DNA of 64,000 nt. Source: Megachile rotundata (Eukaryota > Arthropoda > Insecta > Hymenoptera > Megachilidae). The notes under the pieces are model-generated. The model had not been told where the DNA came from. It ran no database searches and saw only the letters and a list, made by a program, of their open reading frames with translations. A program made the translations under genes and the position numbers. Location of the stretch: NCBI RefSeq assembly GCF_050947335.1, contig NC_134984.1:10459926-10523925 (forward strand), written 5' to 3'. How positions within the stretch are numbered: position 1 is the stretch's first letter; every line of letters starts with the position of its first letter. This document shows, one piece after another, positions 46,501 to 59,974 of the stretch.

Positions 46501-48489
46501 AAAATGTGCTTTTTTTAAAAATAGAAATTGACCATTAAATATACTAAAAGAAATTTTTTTTTAAATGTTTGTAATACGTTAAATTCTGCAGCGTTCTTAG
46601 GAGTGGAAAAAGTATCTTTTTCTGATTAAAATGCATTTTTCCGAGAAAATTAAATTTGGAAAAGCATTATCTGTAGAAAATCATTGTTCCTTGTACTCAT
46701 CGATTACAGTATGTGTATACTAGTGATTGTTTGCTTTAATATCTTTAGAAGCTTACTTGAATCCACTTTAATCCAGGTTAATGCTTCGTTTTCTTGCAAA
46801 GAGGACATCTCTGTTTACTTTTGTGTGAACATGATGCATCATTCATCCGTTTATTTTGCAATTACTTTTTGAACTACCAAATTAAAATTATCTTGCCTTT
46901 TAACAGAGCCTCATTATTCTAATGCAATTTGACCAACTTTTAAAAGAACGCATTATAAACCTTTTAACCTAGATTTTATGAAATTAAAGATTTATAAAAA
47001 GAGTATTATATTTGTTCAATTAAAAATTTTACATTTTTAACTTTATAATTTTACTTTCTTTTTTGAATTTAAAATCAATTTACTTTGATTCATTTCAACC
47101 GTTTTAAATGGTACAAAAGATAAGGGTACAAGACTTATCTTTTTTATGAATTTGAAATGTTATCAGTGACTAGCACAAAAATATCGATAATAACAATTAT
47201 TCAAATAATTTGAGTTACTATGACTTTTTAAAATTAAATTTGGAATTAAACAATGCAGTTGACTGAATTAGTTGTATCGGATTAATTAAATCGATTATAT
47301 TAGATTAGCGGACTAATTAAATTATTTATATCACAATAATTAAATTACTTATACTAGATTTATTAAATTATGTTAGACAGATCAAACAATTTATATCAGA
47401 TTGATTATTTATATTACAATGATGTTCAACTGAAAAAGTATGAATTAATTTGTACATTTATTAATTTCTGTCTATTTAATTTTGTACGTGATATCGAGGT
47501 TATTTCAGCGTTCTCAATAACCTCTTCTATAAATCAATTAAATTGTAATAACGTCCTGAAGCATTATCATAATTCAGTTCTAGTTTGTGGTCGAATGTAA
47601 ACTGTAAACAGAATTGTTATAGATTCGACCTTTTGTCCACGATACTATTATTGTATACTCTGCAAACAGTTCGATATAATATTATTGTACTGTAATCATT
47701 CTGTCATTGAGCATGTCTTCCGCAACGCAAAGTTCCGTTTTCATTAAATGTCGATGCGTAACATTTCATTGCTTAACGAGGAGTATTTTTTGTATTCTTA
47801 ATCATGCTATTTCAAAATTGCAAGGAAGAACCTTGTAGCATTTTATGGCAGGTGAAACCCAAAGCTGTTTATATAGCGTGTTACGAGGGAAAAAACCCAA
47901 AACTGTTTTAGGGCACCACGTTTATGATCGGCACATGTTTAATATTTACTGTACTTGCATATTGCAAAACCGGCCCCTTAAAACCGAAATGCTCGAACCT
48001 ACCTGAGGGAATGAAACTTTAGCACAGCCTCTCCCTCTAATTCGACAACAGATTAGCTACAACCACCGCTCGTCTTAAAATTATTTACCTCGACTATACG
48101 AATACGTAAAAATGAAACGCTTCAGCGGAGAAACAAGTAATATCTAAAACCAAATACGACGCTGAATAAAATAAATTAGCGACTCATCTAACTCGTGTAG
48201 TTAACCTATCGACCCATAACCGATTTCACCCGTGAACATTGGGCGGAAACTACCGCGCCTTCGAGAAAAACAAGAACACGACACACCAAACAGTTATTTA
48301 ATTGTTTTTATAGTTTAGTTTTAATTTAAATGTGAGTGGTCATCAAACGTCTGAAAATGTAAGGTTGAGAACTGTGATAGGAAATGGACAATTGATGTTA
48401 TGAACAATGGAAAAGTTTCGAGAAGTTTTGAATGCGTTGAAGAAATATATTATAGCATAGGTTTTTAATATGGTACGTTAGAAATAATT

Positions 48490-48680
48490 CGACATGAGAT
48501 TTTGAAATTTGGCAATGTGAAAATTCAGAAATTAGGTGATTTCATAATTTTGCAATGTAGAAATTTAGAAATTAAGAAATTTGGTTATTTAGTAATTTTC
48601 TGAGGTACAAACACAGAAATCTAGAAATTTAGAAATTTGGGAAAAGTGGAAATTCAGAAATTTAGAAATTAATTTGGTCA
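48490..48680 (+). repeat. Short purine array
   Basis: AGAAATTTAGAAATTTGG-type words; same family as the other purine arrays. Confidence 0.65.
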
Positions 48681-49139
48681 TCTTTATGTATTGTTTTGAA
48701 AGTGTCAGAACATCAGATCCTTTGTACAAACTCAGTTTATCGAAAACTATTTTAAGCCGCACCAGCGGAAAATTTTGTCCTTGTATCTCTTAAGCTAATT
48801 ATCCAATATTTTCGAAAAGTATTCTAAACGATGCCGTTGTTAGATTAGATAACGCTTGTCTGACTGGAAAATAAATTTTCGTGTCCAAATCCGATTTTAT
48901 CGTGGTCTTCCTTTTTTCGTATTCAGCTCTTATCTGCGTAGCGATCGGTGGGTACTCGAAAATTTGAATCAGAAGATTGAAGAATAATGATAAAAAGGAG
49001 TCTGATAGTAATATTGATGCAGTCATTGTATTATCACAAAGATAGAATAATAATGTGGGTTATTATATGCATCGAGTGTTGTTGGTTTTTTGTTTAATTT
49101 CTAGTGGTGTTTTATGGGAATTATGAGCAGATTAGATGG

Positions 49140-50010
49140 CTGATTTAGATTTCCTGGAAATTAATGCAAAGTTTGAAATTTGGTAGTTTCAAGATTTAAG
49201 AATTTGCTGGTAATTTGCTAGTTTGAAGGTTAAGGAGTTTAAAAATTTGGTTATTTGAAAATATAGAATGTTAGAAATATTAGATATTCACATTTTCAAA
49301 ATTAGTTTTCAAAATTTTTGAAATTTTTTTGGTATTAAAGGATTTGGTAATTTGGAAGTTTAGGCAGTTTAAAATGAGATAATTTTGGGACTTGGCAATT
49401 TTTAAAATTTTTGGTAATTTAAGAATTTTTTTATATTTGGAGTTTAGTAATTTAGGAATTTTTTAACTTCGAGAAGTGGTAATTTGGGAATCTAGTAATT
49501 TTGAAAATTGGTAGTTTTGGAATTGGGTAATTTGTAAACTTGGTGATCTTGAAATTTGGTAATTTGGGAATTTAGTAACTTCTAAATTTGATAATATTAC
49601 AATTTAATAAGTTTAGAACTTTATGACTTTGGTAATTTAGAAACTATGTAATTTTGAAATGTGGTAATTTAGAAACTAGGTCATTTCGAAATTTGGTAAT
49701 TTAAAAATTAGGTCATGTTGAAATTTGGTAATTTAAAAACTAGGTCATTTTGAAATTTGGTAATTTAAAAACTAGGTCATTTTGAAATTCACTAATTTTT
49801 TAATTTAATAATTCAAGAATTTGCTGAATTTATAAATTCCATAATTCCGGATCAGAAAATTAAACGATTCGAAGTTTAAAAATTTACGAATTTCATTTCC
49901 ACATTTCAAGATTTCAAATTTGTCAATTTCCAAATTTTCAAAATCCACAATTTTTTAATTAGAAATTTCTACATTTCCAAATTCCCAAATTGTTAAATTT
50001 AAAAATTGGA
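49140..50010. repeat. Purine array switching to pyrimidine
   Basis: GAAATTTGGTAATTT words with a 28 bp unit (AACTAGGTCATTTTGAAATT) at 49670-49790. From about 49870 the complementary type (TTTCCAAATTTTCAAAATCC) takes over. Confidence 0.72.
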
Positions 50011-50554
50011 TATCTCAAAAATATCATCACTATAATACACTTACAGACTTCACGTCACATAAAATATAATTTTCATTTTCAATTATAAAACTCCCCAACA
50101 AAATTTGTTCGAAACAAATTACATCACAAACTTCCCATTGATTTTTATATACAAAATCAGTATCATTTGTGTTTTTAACAAAAATGTACTTTTCATAAAT
50201 ATAACTGTTTAACAAATCATTTCACTCTTTATTTATCTAAATTGTACTAGCCACAACAATTTTGATGGTATACTTCCAGAATTCCCTGCACAATAGTATT
50301 TATTACGATTATGATTCATAGTTTAATTTCGTAGAATGTCACACGAAATGAAGAGCTACGAGCCTGACTTGGAAATGAGAATTTCGGTTCAAGTCGTAAA
50401 TCACAAATGTGTCTCATTAATTCAACTAAATGAATGTTAAAGATTCAAATATTCTAATAACATAAGCACCGTATAATTTCTTTTAAATGCTTTCCATTAA
50501 TTCCTATAAACATTACAATTTTTAATTTCGCCTAAATCAGAATTATAGTATTAA

Positions 50555-50772
50555 CCTTTTAACCTACAATTTTCTGGACAGTTGCGTCATTCACAGCTAG
50601 TTATTGGCTACATGACAGCTGATTAAAATATTAGATACATTATACATTCAGCGATCCTTGATTAAGCAGATTACAATCAGAATCGAAAATTTAATTGCAG
50701 CAAAAATAGGAATCTAGTTTATCAAACTGTAATGTGCGTCACGAGGGTGACATGTTATTGTAGAACAAGGGG
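50555..50772. mobile_element. TTAA MITE, family D, copy 2
   Basis: Flanked by TTAA at 50551-50554 and 50773-50776. Starts CCTTTTAACCTACAAT and ends AACAAGGGG. Shares GTTGCGTCATTCACAG and TGTGCGTCACGAGGGTGAC with copy 1, in the same orientation. Confidence 0.74.
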
Positions 50773-51595
50773 TTAATATTCACAAGATGGAGATCATTAT
50801 CCAAGTTTATCGGGTCATTTTAAAAATAGCTACCAATGATTCAATGTTAATTAATTTTGTAATAGCAGAAAGAATTAGTAGGGATTTGTTGGAATATTAT
50901 GAAAATACTGGTGATTGATGAATTGTTAAATGATCTTTTGATTAACTCTTAACAGTCACACTGGGGTATAAAACGACCCTAGGTAATTGAGCTTCAATTT
51001 TAACTGCCTGCAAGATTCAGGAGAATATTTGTGAAATTTGACTGTTTTGAAGAAGAGAATACCAGTGATTAGATTTACTTTTTGTGATGAATGGAATATT
51101 AACTTCGACTTTTAATAATAAATATCCAACTCTAATTTATTCATACATCGACTTGCAGTCTTTAAGTGCCAGATTTTAAATGCTACCGTGACGTGTAAAT
51201 AATAATACTAAAGCCATTCAAAACAATTTTTATTCATCTCAGAAGTAATATAATTTAGATTAAAATATTTATATTAATTGTCCTAAAAATTTGAATAAAT
51301 ACCTCTTTTGAAACCCTGGTATTTTTATTATTTTTTTTCCTCAAATTGTTATATCTGAAGAGTGTTCAGCCAAAATTTTTTAGCTCTTTGTATTAAAATC
51401 GAAGTTTTGAATTTTTCTGTAAAAATCATAATTTTTTCAACTTCTCCACATTTCTGTTTATTTCATATCCAACGTTCAAATTTACTGAACTCAGCTGTGG
51501 AATTTGTTACAACAGCTTTCAAAGATTATTTATAATTTTTTCAAGTTAAAATAATGAGTAACTTTGTAAAAAAACAGTTTTAGTTGAGGTCTTAA

Positions 51596-51843
51596 TCCTT
51601 TGCCTTACAATATCGTCTCCAAACGTGACGCACATAACTACATATTGAAACGCGACGAATCTGGCTCACATTTTCACCACAATTCAATTTCGTTTAATTT
51701 CAATTTCTACCCCTTCAGCAATGATCGCTATATAGAAAACGTCCCTAACATTTGAACATTCTTTGTCTGTCTTAATGTGACAACATTAATTCACTCGCCT
51801 TGTCTGACGCACTCCCTAAGAAAATCATAAGGTGGTTAAGGGG
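51596..51843. mobile_element. TTAA MITE, family D, copy 3 (opposite orientation)
   Basis: Flanked by TTAA at 51592-51595 and 51844-51847. Its reverse complement starts CCCCTTAACC and contains GTGCGTCAGACAAGG and AAAGAATGTTCAAATGTTAG, matching copy 1. Confidence 0.72.
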
Positions 51844-51929
51844 TTAAACACCCCATTGTACCAGATATTTTATTCTGATGAAGTGTGACCATTAAGGATT
51901 CATATCTTTTACTTGACTATCATTTTTAA

Positions 51930-52135
51930 CCCTTTGCACTCCCTAATTTTTATTACCTACCAACTCCTTCATTTACAAAATAGATAAAAAAGGGGTTCTC
52001 AATAAAATATATCGTAACAGTGTGGAGTATGTAACAAATACATTTTTCATTTATTATTAATAGTAAATAAATGAGAATGTATATATTCAATCTATTTAGC
52101 TGAATTATTTATAAGATCTAAGAGAAATGCAAGGG
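51930..52135. mobile_element. TTAA MITE, family A, copy 3
   Basis: A TTAA at 51926-51929 precedes CCCTTTGCACTCCC. Contains GGGTTCTCAATAAAATATAT and ATTAATAGTAAATAAATGAG, uninterrupted by family C. The right end is lost after GAGAAATGCAAGGGG. It lies only 87 bp from a family D copy. Confidence 0.72.
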
Positions 52136-52599
52136 GATAAGCCATAAAATGTACAAAATAAACCAAACCATGTAAAATTGTAAAAGATTTGAATAAGGAA
52201 TAGCCATTGTACAACTGCGTCGTTAATGTTCATTGACATTAAAAAAAGAAATGACAAGCTCACTCGAACGGAAATCGATACAGAATTAAATAACCAGATG
52301 AATAAGTCTTCTGGGTACAGTAACAATCAGAAAACCACATTTCCGGCCAGATATCAGGATCAAAACAGAATACTTAGTATTCCAAAGAAATAGACTGCCG
52401 TTCTTCTTTCAATCTCGTTTATAATTCAACTTTTGAATTTATGGATGTTTTTCTGATTCGTTCGCTTAATTCATTCCATAAATTTTCTATGGGATTTGTG
52501 TCCGGGGTTTTTGGAGGTGAATGTGATGCTTTTGAACAATTATATAACAAATATTTTTATAATATTCTCTTTGCATATTTATTGTTAACAAATTTGAAG

Positions 52600-52920
52600 T
52601 ATTTACTCTTTTTAGTCAAATATGACGAAAAAATTTTTGGTACTTTATTTGCACTTTTTGGTCAAATTTTTGACGAAAAATTGTTTGATATGTTATTTGC
52701 ACTTTTTGGTCAAATATTTTATGACAAATTTTTTGATATGTAGTTTGCACTTTTTAGTCAAATATTTGACGACAAATTTTTTGATATGTTATTTGCACTT
52801 TTTAATCAAATATTTTGATGAAAAATTGTTTGGTATGTTATTTGCACTTTTTATGCAAATATTTGACGAAAAATTTGTCAATATGTTATTTGCACTTTTT
52901 AGTCAAATATATGATTAACA
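52600..52920. repeat. 48 bp tandem array
   Basis: GCACTTTTTGGTCAAAT anchors at 52651, 52699, 52747, 52795, 52844 and 52892. The 48 bp period opens a chance + strand ORF of FALFGQIFDEKLFDML repeats. It abuts the broken end of a Tc1-like remnant. Confidence 0.88.
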
Positions 52921-52929
52921 TTCTACATG

Positions 52930-53570
52930 TTATTTACACTGTTTGGTCGAATCTTTGTTGAAAGTCCAAATATCTATTTTTATCTAAAATGTCGTCGAGT
53001 AATTCATCACAATGGCCACAATGGAAATACACCCACGTACAATCATAGAACCTCTTGCGTATTTTAAAGTAAGTTTCAAACTTTTTGACTTTAAAGCTTC
53101 ATTTACTCCACACCATCAAAAACACAGTATTTACTCTCGTCCGAAAATAACATCCTTCCACCACTCTTAAAACTTTCGAACAAATTCTCCGGCAGAAATC
53201 AGTCTTTTCCGATTTATGTCATAGTGTACGGTTCTCTTCTTGCTATTCGACTATTATACCCATTGTTTTTCATTATTCTACGCACAGTTTCAGCACTAAA
53301 TTTCTTTCCACTTTTATGATGAATCTCTGAAGCTGTACAACACTGCAATGCGGATTTTTGTTGACTCGTATTAATTTTCTTCCTTCTCTTTCATTGGAAA
53401 TTCGAGGATGTTTTTCTTAAATTCGATGTGATCTTCGTTATATCTTTGAAGGTTTGCTGTGGTCTTCTTCGTAACTGCGCTATTTCTCGATGAGTTTTAT
53501 CTTTTTGTCTATAATAAATTAGAAGCTGTCTCTTATCAAAATTAGTATTCTTTCATATTTGTCTCATTTT
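52930..53570 (-). pseudogene. Decayed Tc1-like transposase (minus strand)
   Basis: Read on the minus strand with frameshifts and stops: a degraded helix-turn-helix part near 53560-53420, then the catalytic-domain words FSDESKYCVFD, GSMIVRGCIS and DDILDKNRYLDF. These correspond to the Tc1 blocks FSDESKF, MVWGCIS and DGIMDKYKYLDI in the right order. The rest of the catalytic domain, including the second conserved Asp region, is missing where the 48 bp array starts. Not functional. Confidence 0.78.
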
Positions 53571-53945
53571 AAATTATTTGCGTTTTGAAATATAGATTTA
53601 CACCAAAGTAGAATTATACTCCAGACGTTTGTACATAAAGTGAACCTATCCTCAGATCAAATGGCTTCTGACAACAGGTATTGCTAGCTAGTCGAAAGTG
53701 TACTAGTGTCATATTAATGATACCTGACTAATTTTGTTTAAAATGATTTGTCCAACTAATTATAGCAAATTTAATGTATTTAATGTACTGCTTGATTGAA
53801 AGAATACATATCGTTAGTGATACAGCTAGGAACAAATTTAGTCTTCATTAGGAATAACATAGTAATCATGGGGAGGTTATGATATTATAGTCAAGTGCAA
53901 ATCTGACTTTTCTAAGGATAATACAGTAATTAAGGGAAAAGATAT

Positions 53946-54600
53946 ATAGTCCCTGGCTATCGAAGTAGGACCACGCAAATTTCATTCTTCACGAGTCAAC
54001 ATAAAAGTTCGAACTTTGAAATAGCCAGGCAAGTTGAACATTTATTTGATAGAATTCAAGAATTTTTGAAAGAACAACCCTGGTCATCGAATGAGGACAT
54101 ACGAAAATTTCACTTTGTGGCTATAACATGTCATATATGGAAAATTGTCTTAGGTCATGCAAAATTATTACTAAATACGTTGATAACGATATATACACAG
54201 CAATTTGTTATTATTGTAATAATAAATTGTGTGGGTGATGAACGATTTAGGACGGTGCGAGCGTTTATGTTAGGCTCGAATATCGATAGCGCGTGAGGTG
54301 AAATTTGAATGCCATAGAAAATGTCTGCCTACTCAAAAGACTAGTTTACAACTCTCCAACATTATCTGAGTTGAAAAGAATTGCAGATATTTGGGAAAAT
54401 GAAGATATGAAGCATATGATGTATACGGAGCTGTGACCAAAGCAAAGGAAATACAAGATATTAACATGTGTTAATGTTATTTGCAGTGGTAGTTATGTTA
54501 GTAGTTAATATCATTACAAATTGAACAGACCTTTTAATTCTACGGAAAACGTGAAAAATTCTGAAAATATGTAGTGGACATTCGATGGTCAGGGACTGTA
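53946..54600 (+). mobile_element. Internally deleted Tc1-like element with both ends
   Basis: The left terminus TAGTCCCTGGCTATCGAAG and the right terminus (reverse complement TACAGTCCCTGACCATCG) are inverted copies. A second, directly repeated copy of the end lies inside at 54078-54120 (CCCTGGTCATCGAATGAGGA). Near the right end 54310-54440 encodes a decayed transposase tail, NAIENVW.. then LVYNSPTLSELKRIADIWEN. The middle of the transposase is gone. Confidence 0.75.
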
Positions 54601-54854
54601 TTTTAAATCTACAGTGAATGGTTAACATTCAATCTACCTTTCTATAATAAGTAGAATATTTGAATTAACTCCTCTTATGCAAAACAAACAGGTTTCGTTT
54701 GTCTAGTCTATTCCTGGACCCAGAAATAGTACAGTATCCGAATATTAATGCGAATAACTGTGATTAGCTTAAGATAACAGAATCATAAATTTTGTAAGTG
54801 TAGTAAGATGAAATATGTTACAAAAGTGTAGTGGATGAAATATGTTACACTCAA

Positions 54855-55280
54855 AGTGTTTACAGAAAAGAAACGAAGTCAAAAAACCAGTTCTTTATAT
54901 AAACGAGTCAAAATTTGCATTACTTAACTCTGAAAGGTGTAAGTTTATCCGCTGTTATACTACGGGAAATATATTGGAGGCTCGTTTGAAAGGTAAAATG
55001 TGAAGGTACTATTATGATCCGAGGTTGTTTTGCTGAACAAATTGGAGACCTCATCAAAATAGAAAGAACCATGACGAAGCATTTGAGTATATCGCCATGT
55101 ACACATAACCTACCTTCAGGAAACAGATTGATGGGTCAGCAATTTGTTTTCCGAGAAGACAATGACTCAAAACGTGTTTCTGTATTGGTCATAGCTGCAA
55201 CGAGGAAAACAGGGTACTTGCAGATGCCCTAATTTGTAGATGGAATCGTGATGTCATTCATATTTGGATGAGGGTAGAAG
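54855..55280 (+). pseudogene. Decayed Tc1-like transposase fragment
   Basis: Frameshifted + strand reading gives VLYINESKFALLNSERCKFI, then MIRGCFAEQIGDLIKIE and QQFVFREDNDSKR. These align with Tc1 blocks VLWSDESKF, MVWGCF and WVFQQDNDPKH. The first catalytic Asp position reads as Asn (NESKF) and the Pro and His of DNDPKH are replaced, so the copy is dead. It may be the central part of the same family as 53946-54600. Confidence 0.75.
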
Positions 55281-55799
55281 TGTTATTAAATGTAAAAATT
55301 CTAAACTTGATTTAAAATAATTTGTAGGTAAGTTAATGGTAGGTATTTATTGGTTATTGGTAGGTAAATTAATGAAAGAAAGCATTATTAATTTGCTTGT
55401 TTCGAACGATTAAATTATTTCTATGTTAAAAATTTTGTAATGTAGTGAAATTTAGTTATATATGATATATTTACAAACAATTTATATATGCGTGATACTG
55501 TTATTTATATTCATTAAAGACAACATTTCTTGTGTTATATAATTTATTATATAATGGTAAGGTTTGATACGTAAAATAACAAATTAATATTTAATACTGT
55601 ATGTTTTATTGTTGACTGTTTATGATCACTGCGTATGGAAAAAAAAACATGTGAAAGAAAGACGGAAGTGAAAAGAAGAAGAATATGTAGATATAAGAAG
55701 TAATACTAATCTTTAGTCAAGAACACTGGAGATATCAACTTACTAATATGAAACAAACTAAATAAGTAATAACGCATTGATTACGATATATGTACATAT

Positions 55800-56130
55800 A
55801 TAAAATATTATTCAAACATACGAGAATAACTTGTACCTAATATTATTGTGCATAATGTATGCAATATACTTACACATACGTATATGCAATATAATTACAC
55901 ATACATTATACATATATATTATTATATGTAATATAATATGTAATGTTATATAAAATATAATATGCAATTGTATGTAATATAATAATCTATTGCATATATT
56001 ATGCACAACATATTATGATATGTAACTATATTGTATGTAAAATGTTATTGCTGCTATAACACAGCATATTATAGTTATAACTTAATGTTATTAAATAATA
56101 ATATAATATAACTTATTACTCAAGGGATAA
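55800..56130. repeat. ATATGTAATATAATA low-complexity tract
   Basis: Simple AT-rich repetition with TATGCAATATA and CATACATTATAC words; no larger period evident. Confidence 0.6.
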
Positions 56131-58079
56131 CAGAATAAATTAAAATACCTATTTGCAATATAATTTTACTTTAATAACTTTAAAATAAATATTTAAAATA
56201 TATTGTATATTATTTCATTAAAACCTCTTAATTTCTTAATTTTAATAATATAAAGTTAAGACCATAAAATATATATTTAAAGTTACTACAAAACACAGTT
56301 ATAATGTAAAAGAAAATCAGTGTATATTTATAATGCACTGCTGAAATTGTAAAAAGAACCTTGAAATATAATACAAATATAACAAAAAAAAAATAGTTTA
56401 GTCAGAATTGCAAAATATAGATAGAAATTGAATATATTGAATACACTGATTATTTTAATACTGTTTTATGCAGAACATTACAAAGAATTGACGCAGTTAA
56501 AGAAGAATGCGAATTTTGTTTAAAAAATGAAAGGTCGCCCACGATTCTCTATAAACAAGAAGAATCTTTCCTTCTCTCATTTTTTTGGATTCGAAATACT
56601 TATGATTCTGAGAAAACACTTTCCTCATCGCCTCTGATCTCAAATATTTACCGTCTTCACGAGGAAAATGTTGAATGGAAATACCTGTACTACATACATG
56701 GCACGTGAAGTAATTATATAACTGTTTAATACTAGCGTTTGTGAAAAGAGGAAGTATTAAGCATTGAATGGGATTTTTAAAAATAGTAGAGATAGCAGAT
56801 TTCTATGTAAACTATGTGTGATTATTAATTACTTTGTAATTACGTTGCATTGATTGTTTACATTTAAGTCACTCGTTATATTAACAATTATTAATTATAG
56901 TATTATTAATTGAAGGAATAATAATAATATTGTACTATGTGTTTTTCAGATAAATTAATAACGAAAATTTTGAAATAAGTAATTTTAGTTTCAATTTAAT
57001 TAGATTTATTTATTAACGTAATTATTTTTGTATTAGTTACTAATAAATTGTCATAGTCTTAACCTTTGTAATCTTATAAATTACATAGCTATAATTATTA
57101 TAATTTTATCTATTAATTTGTTTAATTTTTACATTCAAAATATGTACATTTAAATTTTTACTATTAGAGAAATGAAAAAATTAAAGAAAATTTATGACAT
57201 CATATAACTTTGTAATTAATGATTATTAAGCAATCGTGAATCTGATGGATCTGATTCAATACAATATTTATATTATTGCCATTATAAAAAATAACATTTA
57301 TATCACCATTGCTATTAAAAGTAACATTTACACTACTGTTGCTATTATAAAAAATAGCACTGATATTTTAAAATAAATAAATAAAAATAGCACTGATAGA
57401 TCAATAATATAAATTGATCATAAATACTTATATTTTTCACATATTATTAACACAAAGTAATAAATAATATTTTAGTTCAAGACTGTTACACATTAAAGAA
57501 ATGAGAAACGAAATTAACAGAAAATGATTTAAATTCTGTATCATTTGTAATAGTCAGTGCTAAGTGATTGAAGCTTCCAAACCATCTAACTCTGATGGTC
57601 AGTTCTCGAAGCAAAAGAAAGTATCGTGATCCACATTGCGTGAAATATTACGTGGCACCGCAGTTACATTCGAAAAACTGCACAAGCTTCATGAGTAACG
57701 GGGAGAGATACGGTGTGTAGAAATGATTTCACAAGAACGGGAAAAAGTAGACTGAATGAATCATCAAAACCTAAACAGTTCAGTGTTTAAATCACAGAAG
57801 TTTATGTAGGGCATAATAGAGACGATTTGCAAGGAAACATTAATATTTTTGGAATTTTTGTATAAAAACATTCATTTTATGTACGTATAGTTTCAGTGCC
57901 GTCATCGAATTTGAACTTTCTATGAAACTTGTACAAAAATTAGGTCAAACTAGAGTAAACTGTTTGTAAATTCAAGTTTGTATAACTATTGTGAATCAGA
58001 ATATTTCTGGTTTAAATTGTATTTAAGGGTTTGGATTTAACATATATGATAAATTCGTATAAAAATTTAATAATATATG

Positions 58080-58205
58080 TGATACATGTGTTTGAAAATA
58101 ACATATGTGATCGATGTGTTCGAAAATAACATGCGTGATACATTTGTTTAAAAATAACATGTGTAGAAGATTTGTTTGAAAATAACATGTGTGATAGATT
58201 CATAT
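58080..58205. repeat. 28 bp tandem repeat, four copies
   Basis: Units such as ATAACATGCGTGATACATTT plus GTTTAAAA recur every 28 bp. Confidence 0.8.
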
Positions 58206-59837
58206 GTGACATAGCAGTCAAAGTGTTAATTCAAAATTATTGTGTTTTGTCTGACGTCTTCTTTTTAACAAAACTCATTATTTTTGAATTTTATTGGTAA
58301 CTGCATACTTTCATTATCATACATCATACATTTTTTAACAAAATTACTTACCTTAGAAATTTATTATATATTTCACAGCGTTAACTTGTATCTGTATTTA
58401 TACTTGTTAGCCAATACCTCGATGTACAATTTACGAAATAGTGAATGAAATACGTTTAAATTCAGGGTTTTAAGGATTCGGTTAATAGATCGCTTTATTT
58501 GTCATTTTTAATGAAACGAAATAAGCAGTTGTTAGTTGCTAATGGTCCGTGATCACTAATGGGAACATTTATTCACCTTAAATGGGTATTGAACAAGTAT
58601 CGATTCTGTTTGATACCTTCAATAATTAATTGTCGATAGGGATATTCGTTGTACTGATCACTATTCTTTATTATAGTCACAAGTTCAAACTAAATTACTT
58701 AAGTAATTATTACCAATATAATTCAGGAAAAGAAGACATAACACATTACTCTCCTGATGAATTTTATTACAGTGACGTGAAATTGATTCAAATAAATGTC
58801 GACAATGATCGATTGTAATCTTGTTTCATTCAGTTTCAATGATAATATGAAATTCATTAAAATTTTCCAATTTTTCAAATTCAGTGTACTTTTTTAAATT
58901 AATTCACGTCTCGATCAGACTGAAGTCTAGAGACCTATGATAAAATTTTTACGTGCTGCAAAAACTGTTTTATTACAAGCTAAATCCTTGGGATCATTGT
59001 TAATTTAGGCAATCAAATTAATATTTAATACAATCGAATTAACTTAATATTTAAGCGTTTGCATAGAATTGCATTTTAATATGTTCATGTACACTGGTGA
59101 AATGTAACACCTTGCATTATCTTTGCTCTTTAAACGTTTAGCAACTTTCCTACCTTCTATACGCAGATTTAGGTCAGCTGTCCATCATTCAAATACATGG
59201 TACAATAAACTATTAAAATTATTTGAAAGTTATTAATTCAAGATAGATTTGTGTCATTAATATTTTGTACGACATTTATTATGTATTAGTTTTAACAAAA
59301 TAATTTTTTGTACGTTTTCAAGTTCATTCGAATCCCTCGTGAAATACGAAAAATTTCAAATTTAGAAGATATAGAACGTTCAGCCATTTGCAAGTAACTT
59401 CTCCATGACCTTCTCATTAAAATATTCGAATCTCATTTGTAAAAATGCATACGAATAAAATCCGTGTAATTTATGTCATAAAAGCGGATATAATAAGAAC
59501 GAACTTGTGATTTAATGTGACGTATGTATAATCGTGTCCATTAGTTGAATTATACTGATTCCTCAACACGTTGATTGTCATAAAATCTTCTGTGATTAGT
59601 ATCATCAATTTAATGTAGAATATCAGTTTCGCAATGTACTAAATGAAACATTTAAATCGGAAAATTGAACGTTAAAGTTATAACACAGTAACGTGCTGTA
59701 TTAAGTATTATTATGGCGGCTTTGCTATAAAATTAATCGCATAAACGCAACACAGTAATATGAATTGTTTTTAATTTTTTCATTTAATGCTTCAATTTGC
59801 TTATTTAGAATTACATATTACTGTTACTTTCTGATTA

Positions 59838-59865
59838 CAGTAGACTCTCATTATATTGACACGCT
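59838..59865. mobile_element. Orphan pogo/Tigger-like terminal sequence
   Basis: CAGTAGACTCTCATTATATT matches the ends of the MITE at 5728-6067 and the known pogo-type start. No partner end was found; a 30 bp array starts about 110 bp to its right. Confidence 0.45.
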
Positions 59866-59974
59866 TTTTACCGCCGATTGAAGGAACTTCCGCTCACAAA
59901 GACCTTCACGCATAATAATGGCATTTTCCTACTATAGTCGTGTACAGATAAAGATCATCACGTGTTATATGGTC

